DNA of 30,716 bases, from the NCBI GenBank assembly GCA_009691315.1, contig SICT01000003.1, forward strand, positions 1 to 30,716, read 5' to 3'. The position numbers and the translations under genes are program-made. This DNA is from Candidatus Uhrbacteria bacterium (GTDB lineage: Bacteria; Patescibacteriota; Patescibacteriia; 2-12-FULL-60-25). Below the pieces are notes generated by a model, which saw only the letters and a program-made list of their open reading frames with translations, made no database searches and was not told the DNA's origin. Numbering within the stretch: the stretch's first letter is position 1; each line of letters opens with the position of its first letter. Below, piece after piece: positions 6,907 through 14,571 of the stretch.

Positions 6907-8304
6907 TTAGGCTTTCACTTCATCAATCCCACCTTTCATATAAAAGGCTTGCTCTGGTTTATCGTCATGCTTGCCTTCCAGAATCTCCTCAAACCCGCGA
7001 ATCGTTTCCTCCAGCGTGACGTATTTTCCCGGATTGCCCGTGAACACTTCAGCCACATGAAATGGTTGAGACAAAAATTTCTGAACTTTGCGCGCGCGAG
7101 TCACCGTGCGCTTGTCATCATCGGACAATTCTTCCATACCCAAAATGGCGATAATATCTTGAAGATCTTTATAACGCTGTAACACTTGTTGAACACCACG
7201 CGCCACTTTGTAATGGCGTTCACCGATAATCAACGGATCCATAATGGTCGAATTGGAATCAAGCGGATCTACGGCCGGATAAATTCCAAGTTCAGACAAG
7301 GCACGCGCCAACACCACGGTTGAATCCAGATGCGCAAAGGTGGTGGCTGGAGCTGGGTCCGTCAAGTCATCTGCGGGAACGTATACGGCTTGCACCGAAG
7401 TAATCGAACCATCCTGAGTTGAGGTGATACGTTCTTGGAGCGCACCCATTTCTGTCGCAAGAGTTGGTTGATAACCGACGGCGGATGGGATACGGCCAAG
7501 CAAGGCAGACAGTTCTGAACCGGCTTGCGTGAAACGAAAAATGTTGTCGATGAATAATAAAACATCTTGTTTTAATTCATCACGAAAATGTTCTGCCATG
7601 GTAAGGCCGGTCAAAGCAACGCGCGCACGAGCACCTGGCGGTTCATTCATCTGCCCAAAGACAAGAGTCGTTTTATCCAATACACCGGATTCATGCATTT
7701 CGCGATATAAATCATTTCCCTCGCGCGAACGCTCACCCACCCCAGCAAAAACCGAAAATCCTCCATGCTCACTCGCGATATTACGAATCAACTCCATAAT
7801 CACCACGGTTTTTCCCACGCCGGCTCCTCCAAACAGCCCAACTTTGCCTCCTTTTAAAAATGGACAGATTAAATCAATCACTTTGATACCGGTTTCTAAA
7901 ATTTCTGTCTTGGTAGATTGCGTGTGAAAAGCCGGAGCACTCCGATGAATAGGTGCGTGTTGCTTGGCTTTTACCGGTTCTTTTCCGTCGATGGTTTCGC
8001 CGATCACATTGAACATCCGACCCAACGTCTCTTTTCCCACGGGAACGCTGATGGGTCGACCGCTGTTTTTTACCGGCATACCGCGTTTGAGACCATCCGT
8101 GGAAGACATGGCAATCGTGCGCACGCGCGAACCCGGTAAATGCTGTTCCACTTCGAGCACGACATTCCCCTCTTTGCGTTCGATGACGAGACCGCTGAGG
8201 AGAGGTGGTACTTTTCCCTCGAATCCAACATCGACAACCGGCCCAATCACCTGCAAAATCGTTCCGTGAGATTCTTCTTCTTTATGTGTTTTGGTCATAG
8301 TCAT
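6907..8304 (-). CDS. atpD: ATP synthase beta subunit
   Basis: This 465-residue catalytic subunit of F1 synthesises ATP at three sites in the alpha3beta3 ring. The P-loop GGAGVGKTVV lies near residue 158, with GERSREGNDLYREM, the Walker B strand VLLFIDNIFRFTQAGSE, and the adenine/catalytic region YVPADDLTDPAPATTFAHLD. The N-terminal barrel starts GTILQVIGPVVDVGF after a short charged lead (MTMTKTHKEEES). Length and motifs are normal. The stop is 6 nt from the atpG end on the upstream side and 1 nt from atpC. No Shine-Dalgarno is visible before the ATG. Confidence 0.98.
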   Translation of the reverse strand: MTMTKTHKEEESHGTILQVIGPVVDVGFEGKVPPLLSGLVIERKEGNVVLEVEQHLPGSRVRTIAMSSTDGLKRGMPVKNSGRPISVPVGKETLGRMFNVIGETIDGKEPVKAKQHAPIHRSAPAFHTQSTKTEILETGIKVIDLICPFLKGGKVGLFGGAGVGKTVVIMELIRNIASEHGGFSVFAGVGERSREGNDLYREMHESGVLDKTTLVFGQMNEPPGARARVALTGLTMAEHFRDELKQDVLLFIDNIFRFTQAGSELSALLGRIPSAVGYQPTLATEMGALQERITSTQDGSITSVQAVYVPADDLTDPAPATTFAHLDSTVVLARALSELGIYPAVDPLDSNSTIMDPLIIGERHYKVARGVQQVLQRYKDLQDIIAILGMEELSDDDKRTVTRARKVQKFLSQPFHVAEVFTGNPGKYVTLEETIRGFEEILEGKHDDKPEQAFYMKGGIDEVKA

Positions 8305-8310
8305 ATCATT

Positions 8311-9207
8311 TTATTCAATAGCGGCTTTTCCCGCAGAAATTTCTGAGATCTCTCGAGTAATCACGGCCTGGCGTGCTTGATTAAGACTAAACGTTAAATC
8401 ATCTAGCATCTCACCAGCTGCATCCCCAGCACTGCGCATGGCCATCATACGCGCACTCTGTTCAGACGCTGCAGACTCAAGAAATCCTTGATACAGACTC
8501 ATGTCAACGGCTCGAGGTAAGAGTTGATCAAGCACTTGATCCGGAGACGGCTCCCAAATGATCGAATCATCGGATTCAGCGTGTTGCTCGTAGCTTGTTG
8601 CTTGTGCGTCTTGGGTGATCGGTAAGAGCTGGGTCACCACAGGAATCTGATTTAAAGCACTTTTGAAATTTGTGTAGGCCATATACACCTTGCCGACGGA
8701 ACCATTTAAAAATTCCTGTTTTAAAAATTCAGCGATCGGACGAGCACGATCAAATGCCGGAGCATTGGCCAGGGATTCAAAGGAAGCGGTGATAGGATAA
8801 CCCGCGCGCTTTGCAGCTTGCTCTGCACGGCGACCGATCGTCACCAACTCAACGGTCTGCAATTCTTCTGTACGGACAAATTCAAATGCTTTCTTCACAA
8901 TTTGACTATTAAATCCACCGCACAATCCACGATCAGAGGCAACCAAGATCAAGAGGGTCTTTTTTATCTGACCTGCTTTTGCTTCAATCCCCCAGCCTGT
9001 AAGGAGCGGATGCTGCAACGGATCAACCAAGCCCTGCACCTGTTGACTCAATGTTTGAATCGCCTGCGCATACACACGCGAACCTAGCGCCAGTTGCGTT
9101 GCTTTACGCATTTTAGATGCGGCCACGAGCTCCATCGCTTTCATAATTTTGCGCGTGGAGCGAATAGATTTAATGCGACGTTTGATAATACGGGGAGAAA
9201 CAGCCAT
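8311..9207 (-). CDS. atpG: ATP synthase gamma subunit
   Basis: This 298-residue rotor shaft of F1 connects the c-ring to the catalytic sites. The N-terminal helix has RIIKRRIKSIRSTRKIMKAMELVAASKMRKA, split here as RIIKRRIKSI and KIMKAMELVAASKM, which is the family signature. The middle Rossmann-like domain contains LVASDRGLCGGFNSQI. The C-terminal helix is NQARQAVITREISEISAGKAA, again diagnostic. Length is in the usual range. It lies between atpA (3 nt upstream) and atpD (6 nt downstream) and has no ribosome site. Confidence 0.97.
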   Translation of the reverse strand: MAVSPRIIKRRIKSIRSTRKIMKAMELVAASKMRKATQLALGSRVYAQAIQTLSQQVQGLVDPLQHPLLTGWGIEAKAGQIKKTLLILVASDRGLCGGFNSQIVKKAFEFVRTEELQTVELVTIGRRAEQAAKRAGYPITASFESLANAPAFDRARPIAEFLKQEFLNGSVGKVYMAYTNFKSALNQIPVVTQLLPITQDAQATSYEQHAESDDSIIWEPSPDQVLDQLLPRAVDMSLYQGFLESAASEQSARMMAMRSAGDAAGEMLDDLTFSLNQARQAVITREISEISAGKAAIE

Positions 9208-9210
9208 AGG

Positions 9211-10713
9211 TTAATTGGAAAATTCTTTTTTCCAGTGCTCAATGGCTTTTTTGAGAGCCGGTTCCGTCTCTTCATCCAAAATTTTTTTCTCTTTCAATGT
9301 GCCCATCAAATCACGTTGATGCTTATCGAGATACTCATGCAGGCCATCTTCCCAGGCCCGAACGTTCTCTAACGGAACATCATCCACGTGTCCCTTCGTG
9401 ATCGCATACAGAATCGCGACTTGATGCTCCATGTTCATGGGTTGATATTGTCCCTGTTTCAAAAGTTCCACCATACGCCGGCCACGATCAATCTGTTTTT
9501 TCGTTGCTTCATCTAAGTCTGTCGCAAATTGTGCAAAAGCTTCAAGCTCACGAAACTGTGCGAGATCCAAACGCACCGGACCAGCGACTTTTTTCATGGC
9601 TTTGGTCTGCGCCGCTCCTCCCACACGCGAAACAGAGAGACCGACATTCAAGGCTGGACGAATTCCACGATAAAATAAATCGCTTTCCAAAAAGATCTGA
9701 CCATCCGTAATCGAAATCACGTTCGTAGGAATATACGCGGAAATATCTCCGGCTTGCGTTTCGATAATCGGTAAAGCGGTCAACGATCCACCACCGTGCG
9801 CCTTATCTAAACGGGCGGCTCGCTCAAGCAAACGAGAGTGCAAATAAAACACGTCTCCCGGATAGGCTTCGCGTCCTGGCGGACGACGTAAGAGCAAAGA
9901 CACTTCACGATAAGCCCATGCATGCTTCGACAGATCATCGTAAATCACGAGCACATCTTGGCCCTGATCCATGAAATATTCGCCGATCGCACAACCGGCA
10001 TACGGAGCAATGAATTGGAGTGACGCTGGATCTGAGGCATTCGCCGTGACGACGATCGTATACTCCATCGCACCTGCCTCTTGTAACCTGGATACGATCT
10101 TGGCAATTTTTGAAGCCTTTTGTCCGATGGCAACATAAATACAGATCACTCCCGTTTCTTTTTGATTTAAAATAGTATCAATGGCAATGGCTGTTTTTCC
10201 CACCTGACGATCGCCAATGATGAGCTCACGCTGACCACGACCGATCGGAATCATGGCATCGATCGCTTTGATCCCGGTCATCAGTGGAACATTCACAGGC
10301 TCGCGTGTCATAACGCCTGGAGCAATTTTTTCCACTGGATATTCTTTGGAAGTTTTCAGAGCACCTTTTCCGTCAATGGCAACTCCTAATGGATTGACGA
10401 CGCGCCCGATCAGCTCCTTTCCTACAGGAACACTTAACAATTTACCCATGCCTTTGACGATCTCTCCGGTTGCAACCGTATTTAATTCATCTAATAAAAT
10501 GGCGCCAATCCGATCCTCTTCCAAATTGAGTGCGACTCCCGTTGCCCCACCAGCAAAAGAGAGCATTTCCATGCTCCGCGCTTCTCGCAGTCCAGAAATT
10601 TTGGCAATGCCATCACCAACTTCGACCACATGGCCAATCTCACTCACCTCCGGAGAGGTGGAGAAATCATGCAACTGTTTTTGCAAAGATTCAATAATCG
10701 GGTCGCTGATCAT
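9211..10713 (-). CDS. atpA: ATP synthase alpha subunit
   Basis: This 500-residue non-catalytic nucleotide-binding subunit of F1 supplies the arginine finger to beta. Motifs in order are GHVVEVGDGIAKISGL in the N-terminal barrel, the P-loop GDRQVGKTAIAID near residue 168, VLVIYDDLSKHAWAYRE with Walker B, RRPPGREAYPGDVFY, and the arginine-finger segment VSRVGGAAQTKAM. The N-terminal delta-binding helix (SDPIIESLQKQL) is short but present. It begins 9 nt after atpH. All expected features are intact. Confidence 0.98.
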   Translation of the reverse strand: MISDPIIESLQKQLHDFSTSPEVSEIGHVVEVGDGIAKISGLREARSMEMLSFAGGATGVALNLEEDRIGAILLDELNTVATGEIVKGMGKLLSVPVGKELIGRVVNPLGVAIDGKGALKTSKEYPVEKIAPGVMTREPVNVPLMTGIKAIDAMIPIGRGQRELIIGDRQVGKTAIAIDTILNQKETGVICIYVAIGQKASKIAKIVSRLQEAGAMEYTIVVTANASDPASLQFIAPYAGCAIGEYFMDQGQDVLVIYDDLSKHAWAYREVSLLLRRPPGREAYPGDVFYLHSRLLERAARLDKAHGGGSLTALPIIETQAGDISAYIPTNVISITDGQIFLESDLFYRGIRPALNVGLSVSRVGGAAQTKAMKKVAGPVRLDLAQFRELEAFAQFATDLDEATKKQIDRGRRMVELLKQGQYQPMNMEHQVAILYAITKGHVDDVPLENVRAWEDGLHEYLDKHQRDLMGTLKEKKILDEETEPALKKAIEHWKKEFSN

Positions 10714-10722
10714 AGGGAGAAT

Positions 10723-11178
10723 TTAATGAGTGAAGGCCTGCTGTAATCGTTTTAATTGTCCCTGCACACTCGCATCAAACATCCATCCATCCTGTTCTAA
10801 ACAAAATCCCCCAAGAAGAGTTGGATCAACATGTTCAGAAAAAAGAAGATGCATGTCCCAGGTGCGACTGAGTGCGGTGCGCAACATTTCTCGTTGTTTT
10901 GTATCTAATGCTTCCGCGCTCGTGATCTGAATGTGCTTCGCAATGTGTAGACGGTCGCGGAGAGTGTCTAATTTTTCAAGAAAACGCTGTACGGAACGGC
11001 CCAAGCCATTTTTGAGGAGAACACACAGAAGATTTTGCGTCACTTGATGTAACTTTGACGTGGGTATTTGATCTAACTCACTTAATTCTTGAATAATTTT
11101 ATCTTGTTCCGCTACCTCTGGGACTTCAGCTAAAAAAGCTTGGGCCAGTTGTTGAAAAAAAATAGGAGAGCCGGTCAT
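10723..11178 (-). CDS. atpH: ATP synthase delta subunit
   Basis: This 151-residue peripheral-stalk subunit links the alpha N-termini to subunit b. Sequence in this family is poorly conserved, but the C-terminal signature is clear: HVDPTLLGGFCLEQDGWMFDASVQGQLKRLQQ. Read in parts, VDPTLLGG, DGWMFDASVQGQL and RLQQAF match the usual pattern. It is shorter than the typical ~175 residues because the N-terminal helical domain is reduced (FFQQLAQAFLAEVPEVAEQD). Its place between atpF (7 nt) and atpA (9 nt) supports the call. Confidence 0.9.
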   Translation of the reverse strand: MTGSPIFFQQLAQAFLAEVPEVAEQDKIIQELSELDQIPTSKLHQVTQNLLCVLLKNGLGRSVQRFLEKLDTLRDRLHIAKHIQITSAEALDTKQREMLRTALSRTWDMHLLFSEHVDPTLLGGFCLEQDGWMFDASVQGQLKRLQQAFTH

Positions 11179-11185
11179 AGGATAT

Positions 11186-11698
11186 CTACTTTATTTCTTT
11201 GGCTGCCTGTTCCATCAATTCCTGGCGATGATTCTTGTCCAGCACAGAGGGCAGAATTTTTTCTGTGGTCTGGATCACGAGTTCCGCGACATGACTCTTG
11301 AGAGATCGCAACATACGAATTTGTTCTTGCTCAAGATGTGTTTTACTCTCACGTTCCATACGCTCAATCTCCTGTTGGGTTTTCATGATCAATGTTTGGC
11401 GCTGTTGTTTCGCCTCCTCGTCTGCTGCATGCATAATTTTGTGCGCTTCTTCATGCGCCGCCTTGATGAGTTTGGTATGTTCCTGGTCAAAAGCTAGACG
11501 ATCTTTCTTGATCTGCTCGGCCTGCATCAACCCCTCTTCAATTTTTTTATTCCGACGATCCATGGCTTTCAGCAAAGGTCGATACACCCAGCGCCAGACA
11601 ATCAACATGACAATACCAAAATTAATCAACTGGGCATAAAATAACTTTGCATTAATGCCGAGAGAGGCAAGAAGGCCGATAGAGGCGGGTTCAGTCAT
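11186..11698 (-). CDS. atpF: ATP synthase b subunit
   Basis: The protein is 170 residues from the ATG at 11698. The frame extends upstream to 11746, but those codons read through a palindromic repeat and are not credible. One N-terminal membrane helix (LFYAQLINFGIVMLIVWRWV) is followed by the family's RPLLKAMDRRNKKIEEGL. A long charged helix of about 120 residues then dimerises as the peripheral stalk. The C-terminus (VIQTTEKILPSVLDKNHRQEL) contacts delta. It is separated from atpE by a 62-nt inverted repeat, an unusual gap in an otherwise tight operon. Confidence 0.94.
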   Translation of the reverse strand: MTEPASIGLLASLGINAKLFYAQLINFGIVMLIVWRWVYRPLLKAMDRRNKKIEEGLMQAEQIKKDRLAFDQEHTKLIKAAHEEAHKIMHAADEEAKQQRQTLIMKTQQEIERMERESKTHLEQEQIRMLRSLKSHVAELVIQTTEKILPSVLDKNHRQELMEQAAKEIK

Positions 11699-11710
11699 AA
11701 AGATGTTATT

Positions 11711-11772
11711 TGTTATCCTGAGTGAAACGAAGGATCTTGGATTCAAGATTCTTCGTTCTGCTCAGAATGACA
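11711..11772. repeat. 62-nt inverted repeat between atpE and atpF
   Basis: Two 29-nt arms (11711-11739 and 11744-11772) around a GATT loop match at 23 of 29 positions. The ends read TGTTATCCTGAG and CTCAGAATGACA. The sequence resembles the widely dispersed 'TGTCATTCTGAG...GAATCTT' intergenic palindromes of many bacteria (from memory, not searched). It begins 2 nt before the atpE stop is reached on the forward map and ends 12 nt before the atpF ATG. Confidence 0.85.
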
Positions 11773-11774
11773 CT

Positions 11775-11993
11775 TTAGAGAGTGAATACGACAACCAGCG
11801 TATAAATAGCAATGGCTTCAGCAAAAGCGGCACCAAGAAGCATTGGCACAAACAATTTTTCTCCCGCTTCGGGATTACGGCCGATGGATTCCATGGCTTT
11901 GGCCACGATTTTACCGATCGCATAGGCGGGCATGAGGCCACCAACGACAATCGCTGAACCTTTCATAATAAGACGAATAGATTCTGCATCCAT
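11775..11993 (-). CDS. atpE: ATP synthase c subunit
   Basis: This 72-residue proteolipid forms the rotor ring of Fo. There are two membrane helices: the first is IVVGGLMPAYAIGKIVAKAM and the second VPMLLGAAFAEAIAIYTLVV. The polar loop RNPEAGEKL corresponds to the usual RQPE contact with gamma/epsilon. The ion-binding carboxylate is the glutamate in GAAFAEAIAIY. The residue after it is alanine, not the threonine of sodium-binding rings, and no matching glutamine is seen in helix 1. Proton coupling is therefore the likelier reading. Both flanks carry untranslated structured sequence, unlike the rest of the operon. That may serve the high demand for this subunit (inference). Confidence 0.96.
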   Translation of the reverse strand: MDAESIRLIMKGSAIVVGGLMPAYAIGKIVAKAMESIGRNPEAGEKLFVPMLLGAAFAEAIAIYTLVVVFTL

Positions 11994-12001
11994 AAAACAT
12001 T

Positions 12002-12109
12002 GACTTGCGATCGACGATAATTAAATGATGAGGGTTTAACGTCGTCGCTTGTCGATTAGGAGTTAGATTTTAACTTCTAGAATTTTGTCTAAAAGCTAAA
12101 AGCTAAAAG
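12002..12109. repeat. Hairpin plus triple heptamer between atpB and atpE
   Basis: The 116-nt gap 11994-12109 holds an inverted repeat (12002-12016 with 12040-12053, core GCGA-t-CGACG against CGTCGTCGC). It also has three exact tandem copies of CTAAAAG (12089-12109). A fourth partial copy contains the atpB stop codon. No gene is seen in the gap. It is transcribed in the atp mRNA just ahead of atpE. Confidence 0.75.
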
Positions 12110-12922
12110 CTAATGCTGGGCCTCGGCATGTTCCCCGTGCGGTGGCATCGTCATCATCGTGAGATAGACCAGTGTCAGTGTGGCAAAAACCGTAGCCTGT
12201 ACAATTCCTACGATCAGTTCAATGGCCATAAAAGGGAGCGGAACCAAGAATGCCACCAAAGAACTAATGACCACCATGAGAACTTCTCCGGCAAAAATAT
12301 TGCCGAATAAACGTAGGGAAAGTGACGCAATTTTAGCAAACTCACTGAAAATTTCAATGATCCCAACAACAAATTCGACCAAAGCCGTCAAGATGTTAAT
12401 AGGTTTCAACGAAATAAGAGCTTTGAGAACATTCCCGATCTGAATAAATTTATTGGTGTGACGCCACATGCCAAGCGTGATAATACCAACCAAATGCGCC
12501 CCGATGACTGAGACGAGTGCCATGGCCAGTGTCAGATTCAAATCACTGTTCGCCGGACGTAGAAGCGGAACCAATTCACGCTCGCCATGCACGACATGCC
12601 ACACACCAATCGATCCTGTTCCTGGCAGAAGCCCCATCCAATTGGAAATGAGAATAAAGAAAAAAAGCGTGCCGGCAATGGGCAGAAAGCGTTTGGATTT
12701 TTCTCGATCACCTGTGACTTGATCAAAAAATTTTAAAAGAAATTCCAAAATCATTTCCAAAAATGTTTGGAAGCGGCCAGGAATTTCTTTGACACCAAAA
12801 CGCGTAGCCAATCCCACCACAAAAAAAATGACCAATGCAATAAAGGCATTCACCAGCGTGTTTGTGACGATCAGCGGACCAAGAGAAAAAATGCCTTCTG
12901 CGGCAAGAGGAACATTGATCAT
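12110..12922 (-). CDS. atpB: ATP synthase a subunit
   Basis: This 270-residue stator channel protein passes protons to the c-ring. It shows several membrane helices, starting TLVNAFIALVIFFVVGLATR. The essential arginine lies in SLRLFGNIFAGEVLMVV. The C-terminal helices (AFLVPLPFMAIELIVGIVQA and FATLTLVYLTMM) include the conserved ELIVGIVQA pattern. A histidine-rich tail (MPPHGEHAEAQH) ends the protein. The ATG overlaps the atpZ stop by 4 nt (ATGA), which implies coupled translation. No Shine-Dalgarno is visible. Confidence 0.97.
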   Translation of the reverse strand: MINVPLAAEGIFSLGPLIVTNTLVNAFIALVIFFVVGLATRFGVKEIPGRFQTFLEMILEFLLKFFDQVTGDREKSKRFLPIAGTLFFFILISNWMGLLPGTGSIGVWHVVHGERELVPLLRPANSDLNLTLAMALVSVIGAHLVGIITLGMWRHTNKFIQIGNVLKALISLKPINILTALVEFVVGIIEIFSEFAKIASLSLRLFGNIFAGEVLMVVISSLVAFLVPLPFMAIELIVGIVQATVFATLTLVYLTMMTMPPHGEHAEAQH

Positions 12923-13179
12923 GCGCGTGGAGGTGAAGAACGCTTTATGTCTGCTAAATATTGTTTGGCTTTACGCATCACTATCAGATAGGCAATGCCC
13001 AGCGCAAGCATCAAACCGAGGATCAAAAACAGTGGAGACGTATGAGCCTTATCATCTAACCAACGGCCAAGCAGGGCAAAACCCGTAGTGGGAATGATGA
13101 TCGCCAACAAAATTTCCCAAACAAAACCCGTGGCTTTCCACGCTTTAATCATTTGCGTCTCCTGAGGTTTTTCATCCAT
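12919..13179 (-). CDS. atpZ: AtpZ/AtpI-like assembly protein
   Basis: This 86-residue protein has two membrane helices (FVWEILLAIIIPTTGFALLG and FLILGLMLALGIAYLIVM) and GRWLDDKAHTSPLF between them. The pattern fits the AtpZ/AtpI family at the head of atp operons, which assists c-ring assembly or magnesium supply. It is the first gene of the operon, and its promoter lies over the end of murD. The leader is only a few nucleotides. AtpZ is preferred to AtpI because of the short two-helix form, but the distinction is weak. Confidence 0.85.
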   Translation of the reverse strand: MDEKPQETQMIKAWKATGFVWEILLAIIIPTTGFALLGRWLDDKAHTSPLFLILGLMLALGIAYLIVMRKAKQYLADIKRSSPPRA

Positions 13180-13190
13180 AAATCGCCGGA

Positions 13191-13219
13191 AGTTTATCGT
13201 GAATCGGTGAGTTCGTCAA
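13191..13219 (-). promoter_or_regulatory. ATP synthase operon promoter
   Basis: The -35 TTGACG is at 13219-13214, followed by a 17-nt spacer and the -10 TAAACT at 13196-13191. The atpZ ATG (13179) is 11 nt past the -10. The -35 overlaps the murD stop codon (13218-13216), so the operon can be transcribed independently of murD. Confidence 0.65.
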
Positions 13220-14547
13220 CCTTTGATCAATTTTTTAAATTGTTCGCCACGATCAAATTCGTTTTTAAACAAGCCAAAGCTCGCACAGCCAGGAGAAAGA
13301 AGAATCGTATCCCCTACCCGCGCTTGTGATTGAAGAGTTTTGATCGCCGTACGAAGATTCGGAGCATCTTGATAGAAAAATTTGTCGTGACGAAACGCTT
13401 TGACAATCTTTGTGTGTGCTGTGCCTGGCAAAAGAGCGACGTTGACGAAAAAGCGTTTTAACATTTTGGCCACTTCAACAAATTCAAGTTCCTTGTCTGC
13501 CCCGCCAAAAATAAGATGGACTCTCCCTCTTTTGAAAAGAGGGAGTTGGAGGGAGTTATTCGACAGCGCCTTGATCGCAGCAATCGTCGCATCTGGTGTC
13601 GTTGCCGTTGTGTCATTGATATATTTTATGCCTTTAGTGGTTGCAATGAGTTCCAGCCGATTCGGCAAGCCTTTGAACGAACGCAGAGCACTCTTGATCG
13701 CACTCACTTTCACACCCAGCCTCAACGCAACCGCCACAGCCATCTCCGCATTTTTTCGATTATGCTCACCGACCACCTTCAATTTGGTGCTATAGCATAT
13801 TATGGACTCCCTGTTTTTTTTCTTTCCTGTTCGATAAACTCGACTCGCCGCTTCTCGCGCATATCCATCAAACGATCGATCTACTGGTAAAAAAACAATG
13901 TCACTTGGTTTTTGATGACGAAAGATCTGTGCTTTGGCCTCGGCATATTCCTCCATACTCTTATACGTATTCAAATGATCACGCATCAAATTGGTCCACA
14001 CGGCCACAGGTGGAGAAATCCCTTTTTCACCAAGCGATTCCAATTGCCAACTGCTCAGTTCAAGCACAACAAGGTCGTCTTTCTTGACTTTCGATAAAAA
14101 CGTGAGCGGGGAAACGAGAATGTTTCCACCCAGCCAAACCTTGGCTCCACCAGCTTTCAACATTTCTGCAATCAGCGTTGCGGTTGTGCTCTTGCCACGC
14201 GTTCCGGTCACACCAATAACCCGTGCCGGACATTGAGCAAGAAATAATGAAATATCTGATTCGATCGGGATGCCTCGTTTGATGGCCAATTTCATTTCAC
14301 GCGAATCTCGACGGACGCGTGGATTTGCCACAACCAGATCCGTACTCTCAATATCCTTTAGATCATGCTTTCCTAAAACAAACCTTACATTTTTAAATTT
14401 TTTCAGTTGCCCAACATTTTCTTTTAATTCTTTCGCTGTTTTTAAATCCGTCACCGTGACTTCCTCACCTCGTCGTGCAAAATAGAGCGCCGCAGATACA
14501 CCGCTGCCTTGAGGATATTGGCCAAGACCGAGAATAAGAATTTTCAT
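13216..14547 (-). CDS. murD: UDP-N-acetylmuramoylalanine--D-glutamate ligase
   Basis: This 443-residue cytoplasmic Mur ligase adds D-glutamate to UDP-MurNAc-L-Ala. The N-terminal Rossmann region starts MKILILGLGQYPQGSGVS. The P-loop is GVTGTRGKSTT near residue 115, then LELSSWQLE, NLMRDHLNTYKSMEEYAEAK and VVGEHNRKNAEMAVA. The C-terminal domain contains GLPNRLEL, INDTTATTPDATIAAIK, IFGGADKELEF and LLSPGCASFGLFKNEFDRG. Two short palindromic sequences are read in frame. The one at 13523-13545 encodes SNNSLQLPLFKRGR, inserted where MurD proteins usually go straight to the HLIFGG strand. The other is the TGCTATAGCA core at 13788-13797. The ATG is about 10 nt past a -10 box, so the mRNA is probably leaderless. 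Confidence 0.96.
   Translation of the reverse strand: MKILILGLGQYPQGSGVSAALYFARRGEEVTVTDLKTAKELKENVGQLKKFKNVRFVLGKHDLKDIESTDLVVANPRVRRDSREMKLAIKRGIPIESDISLFLAQCPARVIGVTGTRGKSTTATLIAEMLKAGGAKVWLGGNILVSPLTFLSKVKKDDLVVLELSSWQLESLGEKGISPPVAVWTNLMRDHLNTYKSMEEYAEAKAQIFRHQKPSDIVFLPVDRSFDGYAREAASRVYRTGKKKNRESIICYSTKLKVVGEHNRKNAEMAVAVALRLGVKVSAIKSALRSFKGLPNRLELIATTKGIKYINDTTATTPDATIAAIKALSNNSLQLPLFKRGRVHLIFGGADKELEFVEVAKMLKRFFVNVALLPGTAHTKIVKAFRHDKFFYQDAPNLRTAIKTLQSQARVGDTILLSPGCASFGLFKNEFDRGEQFKKLIKG
13523..13545. repeat. Palindrome read in frame inside murD
   Basis: Two perfect 11-nt arms, CTCCCTCTTTT (13523-13533) and AAAAGAGGGAG (13535-13545), are separated by one base. The minus-strand translation, LQLPLFKRG, is an extra segment between two conserved MurD elements. 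A related partial copy, TTGGAGGGAG, follows at 13546-13555. Confidence 0.75.
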
Positions 14548-14557
14548 GAGTTTATCG

Positions 14558-14565
14558 AGTATAAT
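14558..14565. promoter_or_regulatory. Overlapping divergent -10 boxes of murD and rnhB
   Basis: The minus-strand TATACT (14563-14558) serves murD, whose ATG is 10 nt away. The plus-strand TATAAT (14560-14565) serves the rnhB remnant, whose ATG at 14572 is 6 nt away. The whole intergenic space is 24 nt, so both transcripts would start almost at their ATG. Confidence 0.6.
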
Positions 14566-14571
14566 ACGGGC

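Noticed and set aside
11699..11746. N-terminal extension of atpF (MNPRSFVSLRITNNIF)
   Set aside because: The extra codons read through the palindromic repeat between atpE and atpF. The normal b-subunit N-terminus begins at the ATG at 11698.
11775..11993. Sodium-translocating ATP synthase
   Set aside because: The c subunit lacks the glutamine and the threonine after the key glutamate that form a sodium site in known sodium rings.
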